From Neglectibacter sp. X58 (lineage in GTDB: Bacteria > Bacillota > Clostridia > Oscillospirales > Acutalibacteraceae): a stretch of DNA of 58,445 bases. Of the stretch, positions 7,285 to 16,155 are shown piece after piece. A program made the translations under genes and the position numbers. The stretch spans positions 1-58,445 of the forward strand of contig NZ_QWEO01000013.1 in the NCBI RefSeq assembly GCF_009936035.1. The letters run 5' to 3'. Under the pieces are notes generated by a model. That model was not told where the DNA came from. It did no database searches and was given only the letters and a program-made list of their open reading frames with translations. The first letter of the stretch is position 1; each line of letters opens with the position of its first letter.

Positions 7285-7548
7285 TTAACCTCCCTTCCCA
7301 GCCGTTGCCGCCGTCCGGCCCCGCCGCTTGAAATGCTCTTGAACGGTTGCTTGCGCCCGCTCCGCTTTGTAGATTTCCCTTTGCTTGCTGTCCAGCTCCC
7401 CAACGTAACCACGCTTTAACTCGTTGTAGATCGTCGCCGTATGTACGCCCAGCCGCGCGGCCATTTCAAGCGGGCGATCCCCGCGGGCGTGCCACACTTC
7501 GATTTTCTGCCGATCCTCAAACGTCAGGTATTTATACTTCCCCGCCAT
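7285..7548 (-). CDS. Helix-turn-helix protein (IS30/Hin-like HTH)
   Basis: 87 residues. Residues ~5-45 (YLTFEDRQKIEVWHARGDRP, AARLGVHTATIYNELKRG) form an HTH like that at the N-terminus of IS30 transposases and of small phage regulators; the C-terminus is basic. AGAGAGGTG precedes the ATG. First gene of the remnant operon. It could be a phage regulator or the surviving N-terminal part of an IS30-like transposase; an IS30 C-terminal fragment lies at the other end of the block, but the lengths and spacing do not show that they were one gene. Confidence 0.65.
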   Translation of the reverse strand: MAGKYKYLTFEDRQKIEVWHARGDRPLEMAARLGVHTATIYNELKRGYVGELDSKQREIYKAERAQATVQEHFKRRGRTAATAGKGG

Positions 7549-7670
7549 GCTTTCACCTCTCTTATTGACATTTTCCGCGCTTCATGGTATAAAAAAAATA
7601 AATGCGGAAGAACTGTCCCGCCCCGCTTTGGGGGCTTCGTGTTCTTTCGCATTTAATATTACAACCTACG

Positions 7671-7687
7671 TTTCTAAGGCAGATATC
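7671..7687 (+). repeat. Putative att direct repeat (glg side)
   Basis: Second exact copy of TTTCTAAGGCAGATATC (first at 4830-4846). Flanking bases differ on both sides of both copies, so the identity is limited to these 17 bases. Confidence 0.7.
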
Positions 7688-7798
7688 ATAATTCATCTTG
7701 ACATTTTGGAAATGGGGTGGGACAGGGTGTGCAGCATTCCACGGCGTATATATGCGGCCGGAATTTTCCGTTACACAGCACTGCCCAAGAAAAAAAGA

Positions 7799-7828
7799 GC
7801 CGGGAAAGCTTTTTACAGCTTTCCCGGC
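7799..7828 (-). terminator. Terminator of the glycogen operon
   Basis: 12-bp stem GCCGGGAAAGCT / AGCTTTCCCGGC followed on the minus strand by CTCTTTTTTTCT. It sits 25 bases after the glgA stop. Confidence 0.9.
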
Positions 7829-7853
7829 AAAATAAAGGGGATCTGGTATACGC

Positions 7854-9281
7854 TTAGTTTTTCAAAATTTCCTTATACAGGCGGATGTATTCTCCAGCAG
7901 ACTTGCCCCAACTGTTGTCGCAGCCCATAGCCCGGTCTACCAGAACACCCCAGCCCTCCTTGTCGGAGTTGTATGCATAAATGGCCCTGTGCAGGGAATT
8001 GAGCATATCCCCGGCATTATAGGTGAGGAAGGTGAAGCCGTTGCCCTTTCCATCCCCGCTGTCAGCGATGGAGTCTTTCAAGCCGCCGGTTTCCCGCACT
8101 ACAGGGATAGAGCCATACCGCAGGGCTATCATCTGGGAGAGGCCGCAAGGCTCACTCTTGCTGGGCATGAGGAAAATGTCAGAGGCCGCGTAAATCTTCC
8201 GGGACAGCTCCGGCACGAAGCCCAAGCACAGCACAAACCTGCCGGGATACTTCTCCTGCATCCACTTGAAGTAGTTTTCATATTCTAAATCACCGCTGCC
8301 CAAAATTACGATTTGCGCATTGGAATACTCCATAATATTGTCCACAGCATCTTTCACCAGATCCAAGCCCTTGTGGGACACCAGCCGGGTGACCATGCCA
8401 ATGAGGGGCACGTCCGGATCTACATTGATACACAGCCGTTCCTGCAGCTTTTCCTTGTTCACAGCCTTATTTTTCTTATCCTTCTGGCTGTAATTCGCAA
8501 AGAGGGCCGGATCTGTCTCCGGATCATAGTTTACAGTGTCAATGCCGTTCAAAATGCCGGAAAGCTTCCAGGAACGCTCCCGCAGGATGGGATCCAGCTT
8601 ATGGGCAAACCAGGGATCCAAAATCTCCTGGGCATAAGAGGGGCTTACAGTGGACACCCAGTTGGAGCACTCGATAGCGCCCTTCATCAGGTTCACGTCC
8701 TTGTTAAACTCCAAAAGCTGGCTCTCATAATTCGGTATGCCAAACACGTCCTCCAGGATTTCCTTGCCATACTGGCCCTGATACTGGATGTTGTGAATGG
8801 TAAACAAGGTTTTTATGCCGGAATACCACTCGTTGTTGGCATAGAACAGCCGATAGTAAACAGGCACCAAGCCGGTTTCCCAGTCGTTGGCCTGGATGAT
8901 GTCCGGCTTGAAATCTACATAGGGCAGCATCTCCAGGATGGCCCGGGAGAAGAAGGCAAAGCGCTCCGCGTCATCAAAATGCCCGTAGAGGCTGTTGCGC
9001 TTAAAGTAATACTGGTTATCAATGAGATAATAAATTACATTGTTAATCTTGGCCTCGAAAATGCCGCAGTACTGCCGCCGCCAAGCCACCGGCACGCTGA
9101 TGCTGGTGATAAACTTCATGTTGTCCCGCAGCTCCTGGGGGACGCAGTCATACAGAGGCGTTACCACACGGCAGCCAATCAGCCTCTGCCGCAAAGCCTG
9201 GGGCAGGGATCCGGCTACATCAGCCAAACCGCCGGACGCGGAAAACGGGAGGGCTTCACTGGCGCAAAACAGAACCTTCAT
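7854..9281 (-). CDS. glgA: Glycogen synthase (ADP-glucose)
   Basis: 475 residues, the usual GlgA length. It transfers glucose from ADP-glucose to the growing alpha-1,4-glucan in the cytoplasm. The N-terminal ASGGLADVAGSLPQAL motif (the KTGGL-equivalent that binds ADP-glucose, with A-S replacing K-T), DIIQANDWETGLVPVY, the GT5 linker and the C-terminal LMPSKSEPCGLSQMIALRYG and VRETGGLKDSI blocks are all present. AAGGAAG lies before the ATG. Last gene of glgB-glgC-glgD-glgA, followed by a strong terminator. The first residues of the substrate loop (SASGG rather than KTGG) are a common Firmicute variant. Confidence 0.95.
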   Translation of the reverse strand: MKVLFCASEALPFSASGGLADVAGSLPQALRQRLIGCRVVTPLYDCVPQELRDNMKFITSISVPVAWRRQYCGIFEAKINNVIYYLIDNQYYFKRNSLYGHFDDAERFAFFSRAILEMLPYVDFKPDIIQANDWETGLVPVYYRLFYANNEWYSGIKTLFTIHNIQYQGQYGKEILEDVFGIPNYESQLLEFNKDVNLMKGAIECSNWVSTVSPSYAQEILDPWFAHKLDPILRERSWKLSGILNGIDTVNYDPETDPALFANYSQKDKKNKAVNKEKLQERLCINVDPDVPLIGMVTRLVSHKGLDLVKDAVDNIMEYSNAQIVILGSGDLEYENYFKWMQEKYPGRFVLCLGFVPELSRKIYAASDIFLMPSKSEPCGLSQMIALRYGSIPVVRETGGLKDSIADSGDGKGNGFTFLTYNAGDMLNSLHRAIYAYNSDKEGWGVLVDRAMGCDNSWGKSAGEYIRLYKEILKN

Positions 9282-9344
9282 ACGGAAATCTTCCTTTCTT
9301 ACGTCAATTGGTAAAAAGTCTTTGCCCGCTGGGAGAGAGCAGGA

Positions 9345-10457
9345 TTATACCTGCCCGCCCTTGGCCACATAGACGGGATATGTCTGGTAGCCAGCCATGG
9401 TGCGGTTGTCAGCAAAGGTCACGTTCTTGTCCGCCACCACATAGTCAAGCTTGGTGTTCTCGCCGATGACGCAGTTCTGCATAATCACACAGTTCTTCAG
9501 CTTCGCGCCCTTCTTCACCTTCACACCCCTGAAGAGAATGCAGTTCTCCACCTCGCCGTCAATAATGCAGCCGTCCGCAATAATGGAATTGCTGGCAGAG
9601 GAGCCTAAGCCGTAGCGGGCGGGCATTTCGTCACGCACTTTCGTATAGATGGGGTGGTCAGGGATAAACAGGGAGCTGCGCACCTTGGGATCCATCAGGG
9701 CCATGTTGGCGTTGAAATAGCTGCTGAAGGAGGTAATGGTATAGGCGGCGCCTGTGTACTCATAGCCGCAGATACGCAGATCCCCCAGGTTGCGCTGCAT
9801 TAAATCCCTGTCAAAGTCGGAGAGGTTCCGGCTCATGCAGTCCTGCACCAGGTTGATAAGCAAGTCGCGCTTCATCAGGCGCATACCCACCGCGTAATTG
9901 CAGTCGGCATCGCTGCCCCGCTTAATGAGCATATCCCGCACCACGCCTTCGGGATCCACTGTGTACACCACATTCTTGTCGGTGTCAGGGGACATGCCAT
10001 GGCGGTAAATCACCGTAATATCTGCCTGCTTCTCGGTGTGGAACTTGAACACATCCCGGTAATCAATATTCATAACCGTGTCGCAGTCGGACAAAAGCAC
10101 ATATTCCTCGTGGGAATTCTGCAGGAAACGCATGATAGAGGCCAAAGACTCAATTTTCCCGTCTGTGCGCCGGGTGTCTGCCCCAAAGGGAGGCAGCATA
10201 TACAGGCCCTCGCTTTTGCGGGAAAGGTTCCACGCCTTGCCGGAGCCTAAATGATCCATCAAAGACTGGTAATTTTCTTCTGTAATGACGCCCACCTTGT
10301 TCATACCGGAGTTTACCATGTTGGACAAAGGGAAGTCTACCAGGCGGTAGCGCCCGCCAAAGGGGATGGAAGCCATCACCCGGTTCTGGGTCAGCTCCCG
10401 CACACGCTCCTCATGCACATAGGCAAAAAGGATGCCAATAACTTCATTGCCGCGCAT
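9345..10457 (-). CDS. glgD: GlgD, non-catalytic ADP-glucose pyrophosphorylase subunit
   Basis: 370 residues. Nucleotidyltransferase fold (residues ~20-240) with left-handed beta-helix C-terminus (INSIIADGCIIDG-like hexapeptides, ~285-350). The catalytic loop found in GlgC ([12 protein letters not shown]) is replaced by FAYVHEERVRELT, so, as known for Firmicute GlgD, it should act as a regulatory partner of GlgC rather than as an enzyme by itself. The start ATG overlaps the glgC stop (TAATG), implying coupled translation and equal amounts. Confidence 0.92.
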   Translation of the reverse strand: MRGNEVIGILFAYVHEERVRELTQNRVMASIPFGGRYRLVDFPLSNMVNSGMNKVGVITEENYQSLMDHLGSGKAWNLSRKSEGLYMLPPFGADTRRTDGKIESLASIMRFLQNSHEEYVLLSDCDTVMNIDYRDVFKFHTEKQADITVIYRHGMSPDTDKNVVYTVDPEGVVRDMLIKRGSDADCNYAVGMRLMKRDLLINLVQDCMSRNLSDFDRDLMQRNLGDLRICGYEYTGAAYTITSFSSYFNANMALMDPKVRSSLFIPDHPIYTKVRDEMPARYGLGSSASNSIIADGCIIDGEVENCILFRGVKVKKGAKLKNCVIMQNCVIGENTKLDYVVADKNVTFADNRTMAGYQTYPVYVAKGGQV

Positions 10458-11668
10458 TATTTCTCCACCTCCTCAGCATCGATCATAGCCTTGGGGGGCA
10501 CCACGCTGCCTGCGGGCAGCTTGCAGTCCGGGCCTACTACAGCCACGCCCCACTCGTCCTTGTTTTCCACTTCCTCGGGCCGCTTGCCTACAACAGAGTT
10601 AGGGCCTATCACAGCATTTTCCGCCACAATGGCATACTGCACATGGGCGCCCTCCTCTATCCTTGCGCCGGGCATGACGATGGAATCCGTCACCACAGCG
10701 CCGGGGGCTACGTACACCCCTGCGAACAACACAGAGAACTCCAGCTGCCCGTACACGTTGCAGCCCTCTGCAATTAGGGAGTTCTGCACATGGGCGCCCT
10801 TTGCCACATAGTGAGGAGGCATAACCGGGTTGCGGGAATAGATGCGCCAGTCGGCGTCGCTTAAATCCAGGGGCACGTTGGGATCCAGCAGATCCATGTT
10901 GGACTCCCACAGGCTGTCAATGGTGCCCACATCCTTCCAGTAGCCCTCAAACCGATAGGCAAACATCTTCTCGCCAGCGTTCAGCATGGCGGGCAGCACG
11001 TTCTTGCCAAAGTCATTGGAGCTTTTGGGATCCTCATCGTCAGCCAGGAGGAACTTGCGCAGCTTCTCCCAGGTGAACACATAAATGCCCATATTGGCTA
11101 AGTCAGACTTGGGCTTCTTGGGCTTCTCGTCAAACTCATAGATGGAATCGTCCTCATTGGTGTTGAGGATGCCGAAACGGCTGGCCTCTTCCATGGGCAC
11201 AGGCTGTACGGCAATTGTCACTGCCGCGCCCTTTTCCTTATGGAAGGAAATCATCTTGGAATAGTCCATCTTATAGATATGGTCGCCGGAGAGCACCACC
11301 ACATAATCCGGGTTATACCGCTCGATAAAAGGGATATTCTGGGTGATGGCATTGGCAGTGCCCTTATACCAGTCGGTCTTTTTCCGCTTTTCATAGGGAG
11401 AGAGCACATGTACGCCGGCGTTCATGCTGTCCAGATCCCAAGGCTGCCCGCTGCCGATGTATTCATTCAGCTCCAGGGGCTGGTACTGGGTAAGCACGCC
11501 TACCGTCTCAATGCCGGAATTGACGCAGTTTGACAGCGGGAAGTCGATGATGCGGTATTTCCCTCCGAAAGGCACGGCGGGCTTGGCGATATCCTTCGTC
11601 AGCACCCCCAGCCGGCTGCCCTGGCCGCCTGCAAGCAGCATGGCCACAACCTCTTGTTTGGGTAACAT
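10457..11668 (-). CDS. glgC: Glucose-1-phosphate adenylyltransferase
   Basis: 403 residues. Makes ADP-glucose from ATP and glucose-1-phosphate, the committed step of glycogen synthesis. Intact activation loop [20 protein letters not shown] at residues ~13-32, [11 protein letters not shown], the [11 protein letters not shown] metal-binding segment and the glucose-1-P site region [21 protein letters not shown]-terminal beta-helix present. RBS GGAGG eight to nine bases before the ATG. It probably forms heterotetramers with GlgD encoded next. Confidence 0.95.
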   Translation of the reverse strand: MLPKQEVVAMLLAGGQGSRLGVLTKDIAKPAVPFGGKYRIIDFPLSNCVNSGIETVGVLTQYQPLELNEYIGSGQPWDLDSMNAGVHVLSPYEKRKKTDWYKGTANAITQNIPFIERYNPDYVVVLSGDHIYKMDYSKMISFHKEKGAAVTIAVQPVPMEEASRFGILNTNEDDSIYEFDEKPKKPKSDLANMGIYVFTWEKLRKFLLADDEDPKSSNDFGKNVLPAMLNAGEKMFAYRFEGYWKDVGTIDSLWESNMDLLDPNVPLDLSDADWRIYSRNPVMPPHYVAKGAHVQNSLIAEGCNVYGQLEFSVLFAGVYVAPGAVVTDSIVMPGARIEEGAHVQYAIVAENAVIGPNSVVGKRPEEVENKDEWGVAVVGPDCKLPAGSVVPPKAMIDAEEVEK

Positions 11669-11773
11669 TTCTTTGTCCTCCTAAATCATATATTTTATTT
11701 ATTGCCTGTATAAAAAGCCCTGTTTCCAAAACGGTAAAAAACATGCGCTTTGCCTGACCGCAGCAGTCCCCTA

Positions 11774-13792
11774 TCAGGGGGCCTGCACCCCCGCCGCCCG
11801 TGGCTTGGGCGCCTGCTTTGCCTCTGGCTTTTGGGGGACGGGCAATGCCGCGGGCCTTTCTTTTTTGGGGATTTTCTCCACGCACTCCAGGAAGAACACG
11901 GAATTTCCCGGCAGGGTCAGGCTTACGCTCTGCTGGCAGCCATGCATAGGCTCGTCCACAGTTTTGATTTTCCTGCCGTTTGTCACGCCCTCCCCGCCAA
12001 ACTCCTTGGCGTCAGAGGAGAACACCTCGGCCCACACGCCCCGGAAGGGCACGCCTATGCAGTAGTTCTCCCGCTGCACCGGCACAAAGTTGCACACAGC
12101 CACCAGCTCCTTGCCGTCCTTTGCCTTGCGGCGGAAGGCAATAACGCTCTGTTGGTAGTCGTCATTGGATATCCATTCAAAGCCTTCCCAGGAGAAGTCG
12201 ATTTCCCACAGCTCCGGGCGGCTGAGATAGAAGTGGTTCACAGCTTTAAAGAACCTCTGGGCATCCTGGTGCTCCTTATACTGGAGCAGGCCCCACTCCA
12301 GCTCCTTTTCAAAATTCCACTCGTTTTTCTGGGCAAACTCTGTCCCCATAAACTGTAATTTCTTCCCAGGATGGGCCATCATGTAGCTGACAAAGCACCG
12401 CATTCCGGCGGCCTTCATCTCATCGTCCCCGGGCATCTTATTGATAAGGGAACCTTTGCCGTACACCACCTCGTCGTGGGAGATGGGCAGCACAAAGTTC
12501 TCAGAAAAGGCATAGAAGAAGGAAAAGGTCAGGGAATTGTGGTTGCCGCTTCTGAACAGGGGATCCATGGACATATACCGGAGCATGTCGTTCATCCAGC
12601 CCATGTTCCACTTGTAGTTGAAGCCCAGGCCCCCCAGGTAGGCGGGCTTTGACACCATGGGCCAGGAGGTGGATTCCTCCGCAATCATCATGGGGTCGGG
12701 TATCTCGGCAAACACAGCTTCATTCAGGGCCTGGAGGAAAGCGATGGCCTCCAGGTTTTCCTTGCCGCCGTCCTTGTTGGGCACCCACTCCCCATCCCGC
12801 CGGTTGTAGTCCAGATACAGCATAGAGGCCACCGCGTCCACACGCAGGCCGTCTATGTGGTATTCCTTCAGCCAGAACACAGCGCTGGAAATGAGGAAGC
12901 TTATGACCTCAGGCCTGCCATAGTCGAACACCAGGGTGCCCCACTCCTTGTGCTCGCCCTTCCTGGGATCGGCATATTCATAGCAGGGGGTGCCGTCGAA
13001 TTTGGCAAGGCCAGCCGCGTCCCGGGGGAAGTGCCCGGGCACCCAGTCCATAATCACGCCGATGCCCGCCTCGTGGCAGCGGTCTACAAAGCGCATAAAG
13101 TCATGGGGTGTGCCATACCGGGAGGTGGGGGCAAAATATCCCATCACCTGGTAGCCCCAGGAGCCGTCATACGGGTATTCCGTCAGGGGCATGAACTCAA
13201 TATGGGTGAAGCCCATATCCCGCACATAGGGAATCAGCTCATCCCCCAGCTTTTCATAGGAGAACACGCTGCCATCCGCATATTTGCGCCAGGATCCGGC
13301 ATGCACCTCATAGATATTCACTGGCTGGTTATAGTGGGGGCTTCGGGCCTTCTGGTCATACCAGGACTTATCGTGCCACTGATACCCCTCCAGGTCATAC
13401 CACCGGGAGGCCGTGCCGGGCCGCGTTTCGCAGTGGCTGGCATAGGGGTCTGCCTTGTAGGCATCCTCTCCCCCTGCTGTTTTGATATAAAATTTATACA
13501 GCTCATAGGGAGCAAACTCAAAGTCTGTATAGCCCTCCCACACTCCGTCGTCCAGGCGCTGCAGGGGGTATTTGGCAGCATCCCAATTACAGAAATTTCC
13601 CACTAAAGACACAGCTTTGGCGTTAGGCGCCCAAACCCGGGCCACCATGCAGGGCTTGCCGTCCTTCACAGACTTGTGCAGGCCCATATACTCATAGGCG
13701 CGGCGGTTTTTCCCGCCGCGGAACAGGTAAAGGGGAAGATTTTCCTCTTGTATTTTCAGTTTATCAGGGGCTGTAAGCTTATCACTATCCAT
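11774..13792 (-). CDS. glgB: 1,4-alpha-glucan branching enzyme
   Basis: 672 residues. CBM48 at ~25-120 (ARVWAPNAKAVSLVGNFCNW), GH13 catalytic barrel with DGLRVDAVASMLYLDY (nucleophile Asp), MMIAEESTSWP (acid/base Glu) and LPISHDEVVYGKGSL (transition-state Asp), then the C-terminal all-beta domain. It moves chain ends to alpha-1,6 positions to branch glycogen. The last ~30 residues (Lys/Pro/Ala-rich, ending AAGVQAP) are a low-complexity tail not usual for the family. ATG with AAGGAG at eight bases. First gene of the operon; 105 bases separate it from glgC. Confidence 0.95.
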   Translation of the reverse strand: MDSDKLTAPDKLKIQEENLPLYLFRGGKNRRAYEYMGLHKSVKDGKPCMVARVWAPNAKAVSLVGNFCNWDAAKYPLQRLDDGVWEGYTDFEFAPYELYKFYIKTAGGEDAYKADPYASHCETRPGTASRWYDLEGYQWHDKSWYDQKARSPHYNQPVNIYEVHAGSWRKYADGSVFSYEKLGDELIPYVRDMGFTHIEFMPLTEYPYDGSWGYQVMGYFAPTSRYGTPHDFMRFVDRCHEAGIGVIMDWVPGHFPRDAAGLAKFDGTPCYEYADPRKGEHKEWGTLVFDYGRPEVISFLISSAVFWLKEYHIDGLRVDAVASMLYLDYNRRDGEWVPNKDGGKENLEAIAFLQALNEAVFAEIPDPMMIAEESTSWPMVSKPAYLGGLGFNYKWNMGWMNDMLRYMSMDPLFRSGNHNSLTFSFFYAFSENFVLPISHDEVVYGKGSLINKMPGDDEMKAAGMRCFVSYMMAHPGKKLQFMGTEFAQKNEWNFEKELEWGLLQYKEHQDAQRFFKAVNHFYLSRPELWEIDFSWEGFEWISNDDYQQSVIAFRRKAKDGKELVAVCNFVPVQRENYCIGVPFRGVWAEVFSSDAKEFGGEGVTNGRKIKTVDEPMHGCQQSVSLTLPGNSVFFLECVEKIPKKERPAALPVPQKPEAKQAPKPRAAGVQAP

Positions 13793-13836
13793 TGCGCCAT
13801 ACTCCTTATTCCGGTATCACCGGGTTGTTTGGTACT

Positions 13837-13864
13837 ATCATATCATATTTTGGAAAAATTTCAA
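13837..13864 (-). promoter_or_regulatory. Candidate promoter of the glg operon
   Basis: Minus strand TTGAAA (13859-13864), 16-bp spacer, TATGAT (13837-13842), about 45 bases before the glgB start. Confidence 0.6.
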
Positions 13865-13989
13865 GTAGTTTTTAGTAATTTGATTAAAAACTTGGTGTAG
13901 TTTTCTGAAAACTTTGTCTCCATTTCCCAATATAGCTGCTAAATCCAGGCAGCGGCTCTCCCCTCCCCGCAGGCAAAGCCCCTTTTGTC

Positions 13990-14094
13990 CTATAGTAAAC
14001 GCACTTGAAAACCGGTATAGCCCACTTTCCAAACATGCGGCATCGCCACTGGTTCAAAAAAGCTGCTGCCTCTTTTGAGCTGCGTTAACTATAG
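13990..14094. repeat. Cloverleaf-type intergenic repeat, copy 1
   Basis: 105 bp with inverted ends CTATAGTAAACGC and GCGTTAACTATAG (12 of 13 complementary). Inside are three potential hairpins: CTTGAAAACCG..., ATGCGGC-ATC-GCCAC, and a TTCAAAAAAGC/GCCTCTTTTGA pair. The second copy at 34890-34995 has the same layout and better-paired arms. It lies between glgB and trmO. Nothing in it codes for protein. Confidence 0.75.
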
Positions 14095-14214
14095 CACATT
14101 TTTGCCCCGAAGCCTGTCAGTTAAGGTAGTTCAAAAGAGATATGCGATCTCTATTATAACCCAGCGGCGGATTCTCAAACCCTTTGAGCTGAATCCCCCT
14201 GCGAAAGCAGAAAC

Positions 14215-14238
14215 GCCGCAAGCAAAAGCGCTTGCGGC
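14215..14238 (-). terminator. Hairpin after trmO
   Basis: Perfect 9-bp stem GCCGCAAGC / GCTTGCGGC. T-runs are present on the plus side (CCTTTTTC) and weakly on the minus side. Confidence 0.6.
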
Positions 14239-14254
14239 ATCCTTTTTCTGCAGT

Positions 14255-14941
14255 CTATTCCTGTTCCACCGCCCTCACCTGCAGCACCCCTTCCGCCACG
14301 GCAAACTTCACCTCCAGGCCGGAAAAAGGCAGGCCATACACCCGTTCCGGGTCATTATGATAGCCAGGGCGGGGATCCCCCTCTAAAATGCCCCAAAGGG
14401 CTTCCCGCAGCTCCTCCGGCACCTTTGCAAGCAGCGCCGGGGGAAAGTCCACAGAAAGCCTGTCTGCCCGGTGATCGTCGGAAAAGCCCCCTCTGGCCTG
14501 GGGCCGGCAGTCGGAAAGGGGCACATAGGGCTTGATGTCCAGAATGGGCGTGCCGTCCAGCAGATCCCCGCCGCCCACTGTGAGGACAGGGCCTTCCGGG
14601 GTGTAAAGATCGATGCCCTCCAGGGTCACGCAGGACATGCCAATGGGGCTGGGCCGGAAGGGGGATCTGCTTGCAAACACCCCCACCCGCTGGTTGCCTC
14701 CCAGCCGGGGCGGGCGCACGGTAGGCGACCAGCTTTCCCGGCGGTTTGCGGAAAACTCCCACAGCAGCCACAGATGGGAAAAGCCCTCCAGTCCCCGGAG
14801 GGCCTCGGGAGAGCGGAACTCCGGCTCAAAAACGATTTGCGCCCGCAGGGCCTCCACCAGCCCGCTCTGCCGGGGAATTCCGAATTTTACAGAGAAGCCG
14901 CTGCGCGCCCGGGCCACCACCCGCATTTCTACTGTTTCCAT
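14255..14941 (-). CDS. trmO: tRNA m6t6A37 methyltransferase, TsaA/TrmO type
   Basis: 228 residues from the ATG at 14941 (GGGAGGAG just upstream; the frame is open to 15025 without a site). TrmO uses S-adenosylmethionine to methylate N6-threonylcarbamoyl-A37 in tRNAs reading ACY codons. The TsaA beta-barrel signature is clear: GFSVKFGIPRQSG, LRGLEGFSHLWLLWEFS, FASRSPFRPSPIGMS and DGTPILDIKPYVPLSD. A C-terminal domain of ~70 residues follows, as in the E. coli protein. Stands alone between two hairpins. Confidence 0.9.
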   Translation of the reverse strand: METVEMRVVARARSGFSVKFGIPRQSGLVEALRAQIVFEPEFRSPEALRGLEGFSHLWLLWEFSANRRESWSPTVRPPRLGGNQRVGVFASRSPFRPSPIGMSCVTLEGIDLYTPEGPVLTVGGGDLLDGTPILDIKPYVPLSDCRPQARGGFSDDHRADRLSVDFPPALLAKVPEELREALWGILEGDPRPGYHNDPERVYGLPFSGLEVKFAVAEGVLQVRAVEQE

Positions 14942-15071
14942 ACGCACTCCTCCCTCTGCCGTCTCCGCTCTCTTTCCCGGGAAATGCCAAATCCCTGAAT
15001 GCAATTTAAGAATGGGCAGGGCCAAGCCCTGCCCATTTCAAAGGGTTCTGCTGTTTCAAAATCTTCCGGCC

Positions 15072-15662
15072 TCAGCCAATATCCACTATATACTCATAGC
15101 CAGTTTCATCCCGGTAAGTATACACTGTATAGCCGCCTATGGCCAAAATACCGTCCTCGCCGGTGCCCATACTGCTGCTGGTATAGGAACTGCTGGTGGG
15201 GACGCCATACACGCTGGTAAAGGCCCCCAGGCTACCGCCAATATAAGAGGAAATGTCCGGCGGCGAAGGAATCGGTTCCGGGGTGGACTCAGGAGGAGGT
15301 TCCGGCGTAAAGTCCGGGGCGGGGGTATCCGCCGGCTCAATTATCGCGCCGGGAGGAGGGGTGCCTTCCACGCCCTGGCTGGGGCGCTGGCTGCTCTCGC
15401 TGCTCTCCTCAGAAGAGGATTTTTCTTCCTCCTTCTCCTGCCGGGACGAAGAGGAAGGCTTCTTGCTGGCCTTGGGGCTTGCCTTTGGCCTTTTGCTGGC
15501 CTTGGGCTTTACAGAGGGGCTTGCCTTGGGGCTGGGGCTGGCACTAGGGCTGGGGCTGGGCGAAGCAGAAGAGCTTTCCGCCTCGTCTTTGCCGCCGCAG
15601 GCGCACAGGGCCAGGGCCAGCAGAGCCGCCAGCATCCATACCATAAGCTTTTTCATAAACAT
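15072..15662 (-). CDS. Ser/Pro/Lys-rich lipoprotein
   Basis: 196 residues. Signal peptide with lipobox ALALCAC places Cys at about residue 20-22 as the lipid-anchor site. Residues ~28-140 are a low-complexity linker with repeated SPSPS, KASP and KKPSSS units, then Pro/Glu-rich spacer, before a short globular C-terminus (GAFTSVYGVPTSSS, DGILAIGGYTVYTYRDETGY). The linker is long enough to cross the peptidoglycan, holding the C-terminal domain outside. Start ATG has AAGGA at eight bases. No family recognised for the C-terminal domain. Its own promoter lies at 15915-15944. Confidence 0.75.
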   Translation of the reverse strand: MFMKKLMVWMLAALLALALCACGGKDEAESSSASPSPSPSASPSPKASPSVKPKASKRPKASPKASKKPSSSSRQEKEEEKSSSEESSESSQRPSQGVEGTPPPGAIIEPADTPAPDFTPEPPPESTPEPIPSPPDISSYIGGSLGAFTSVYGVPTSSSYTSSSMGTGEDGILAIGGYTVYTYRDETGYEYIVDIG

Positions 15663-16065
15663 TCCATTCCTTTCCGGCTAGAGGGCGGCGCCAGAAAGGG
15701 CCTGCTCCCAGCTTTGATAAAATTTATCCCAAAACCTTTCCTGCCGCCCGGGCCGCCCTCCGGTTTTCCGGAAGGCTCCCCTTCTGCCAGCAAAGCGTTT
15801 ATCCTCCGTTTATAGGCCGTTTCTCCTTGCGTATAGTTACAGGCAAGGCCGGCGGGAATACCGCCGGATTCTGCAGGGGAAACCAGAAAAAAGCAGAATA
15901 TAGTACGCGAATTTATAATAGCACAAAATCCCGGGGAAAGTCAAGCCGCTTTCCCGTAGGGACAAAGCCCCGCCGCCTGCTGTATACCTGATTTAGACAG
16001 CAGAGAGCAGAAATAAGGCAACAGGTTATTCCTGAAAATTTTCTAGAATTTCTCCACATGCAAAA
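15663..16065. other. Intergenic region between the lipoprotein gene and ptsI
   Basis: About 400 bases without a gene. It holds the lipoprotein promoter (15915-15944) and an imperfect palindrome near 15850-15875 (GCCGGCGGGAATACCGCCGG). The stretch from 15680 to 15800 is C/G-rich with no supported reading frame. Confidence 0.5.
15915..15944 (-). promoter_or_regulatory. Candidate promoter of the lipoprotein gene
   Basis: Minus strand TTGACT (15939-15944), 18-bp spacer, TATTAT (15915-15920). It implies a long ~250-base leader before the gene at 15662. Confidence 0.55.
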
Positions 16066-16093
16066 CCCGGCGCTGCCGCAACGCCGCGCCGGG
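16066..16093 (-). terminator. Terminator of ptsI
   Basis: Stem CCCGGCGC / GCGCCGGG with an inner GCC/GGC extension, followed on the minus strand by TTTTG; 62 bases after the ptsI stop. Confidence 0.7.
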
Positions 16094-16155
16094 CGGTTCC
16101 TGAACGGGCAGCAGGCTTTTTCCCTCCATGCCTGTTCCGGAAGAGCAACCTGTGT

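Larger units (their letters stand above)
4830..7687. mobile_element. Prophage remnant between 17-bp direct repeats
   Basis: A 2.86-kb block bounded by the exact 17-bp repeat. On the minus strand, in order: HTH protein, small Cys-rich protein, small protein, DUF7678-type protein, a head-tail fusion gene, tail completion protein, major tail protein, the first 23 codons of a tail-assembly chaperone and the end of an IS30 transposase. Terminase, portal, capsid, tape measure, lysis and integrase genes are absent. The surviving order matches the connector/tail part of a siphovirus morphogenesis cluster after at least two deletions. It cannot form particles. Confidence 0.75.

Noticed and set aside
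8313-9314. Long plus-strand open frame (333 codons) opposite glgA
   Set aside because: Shadow of glgA: low-complexity His/Gly/Leu-rich translation, no ribosome site, no family.
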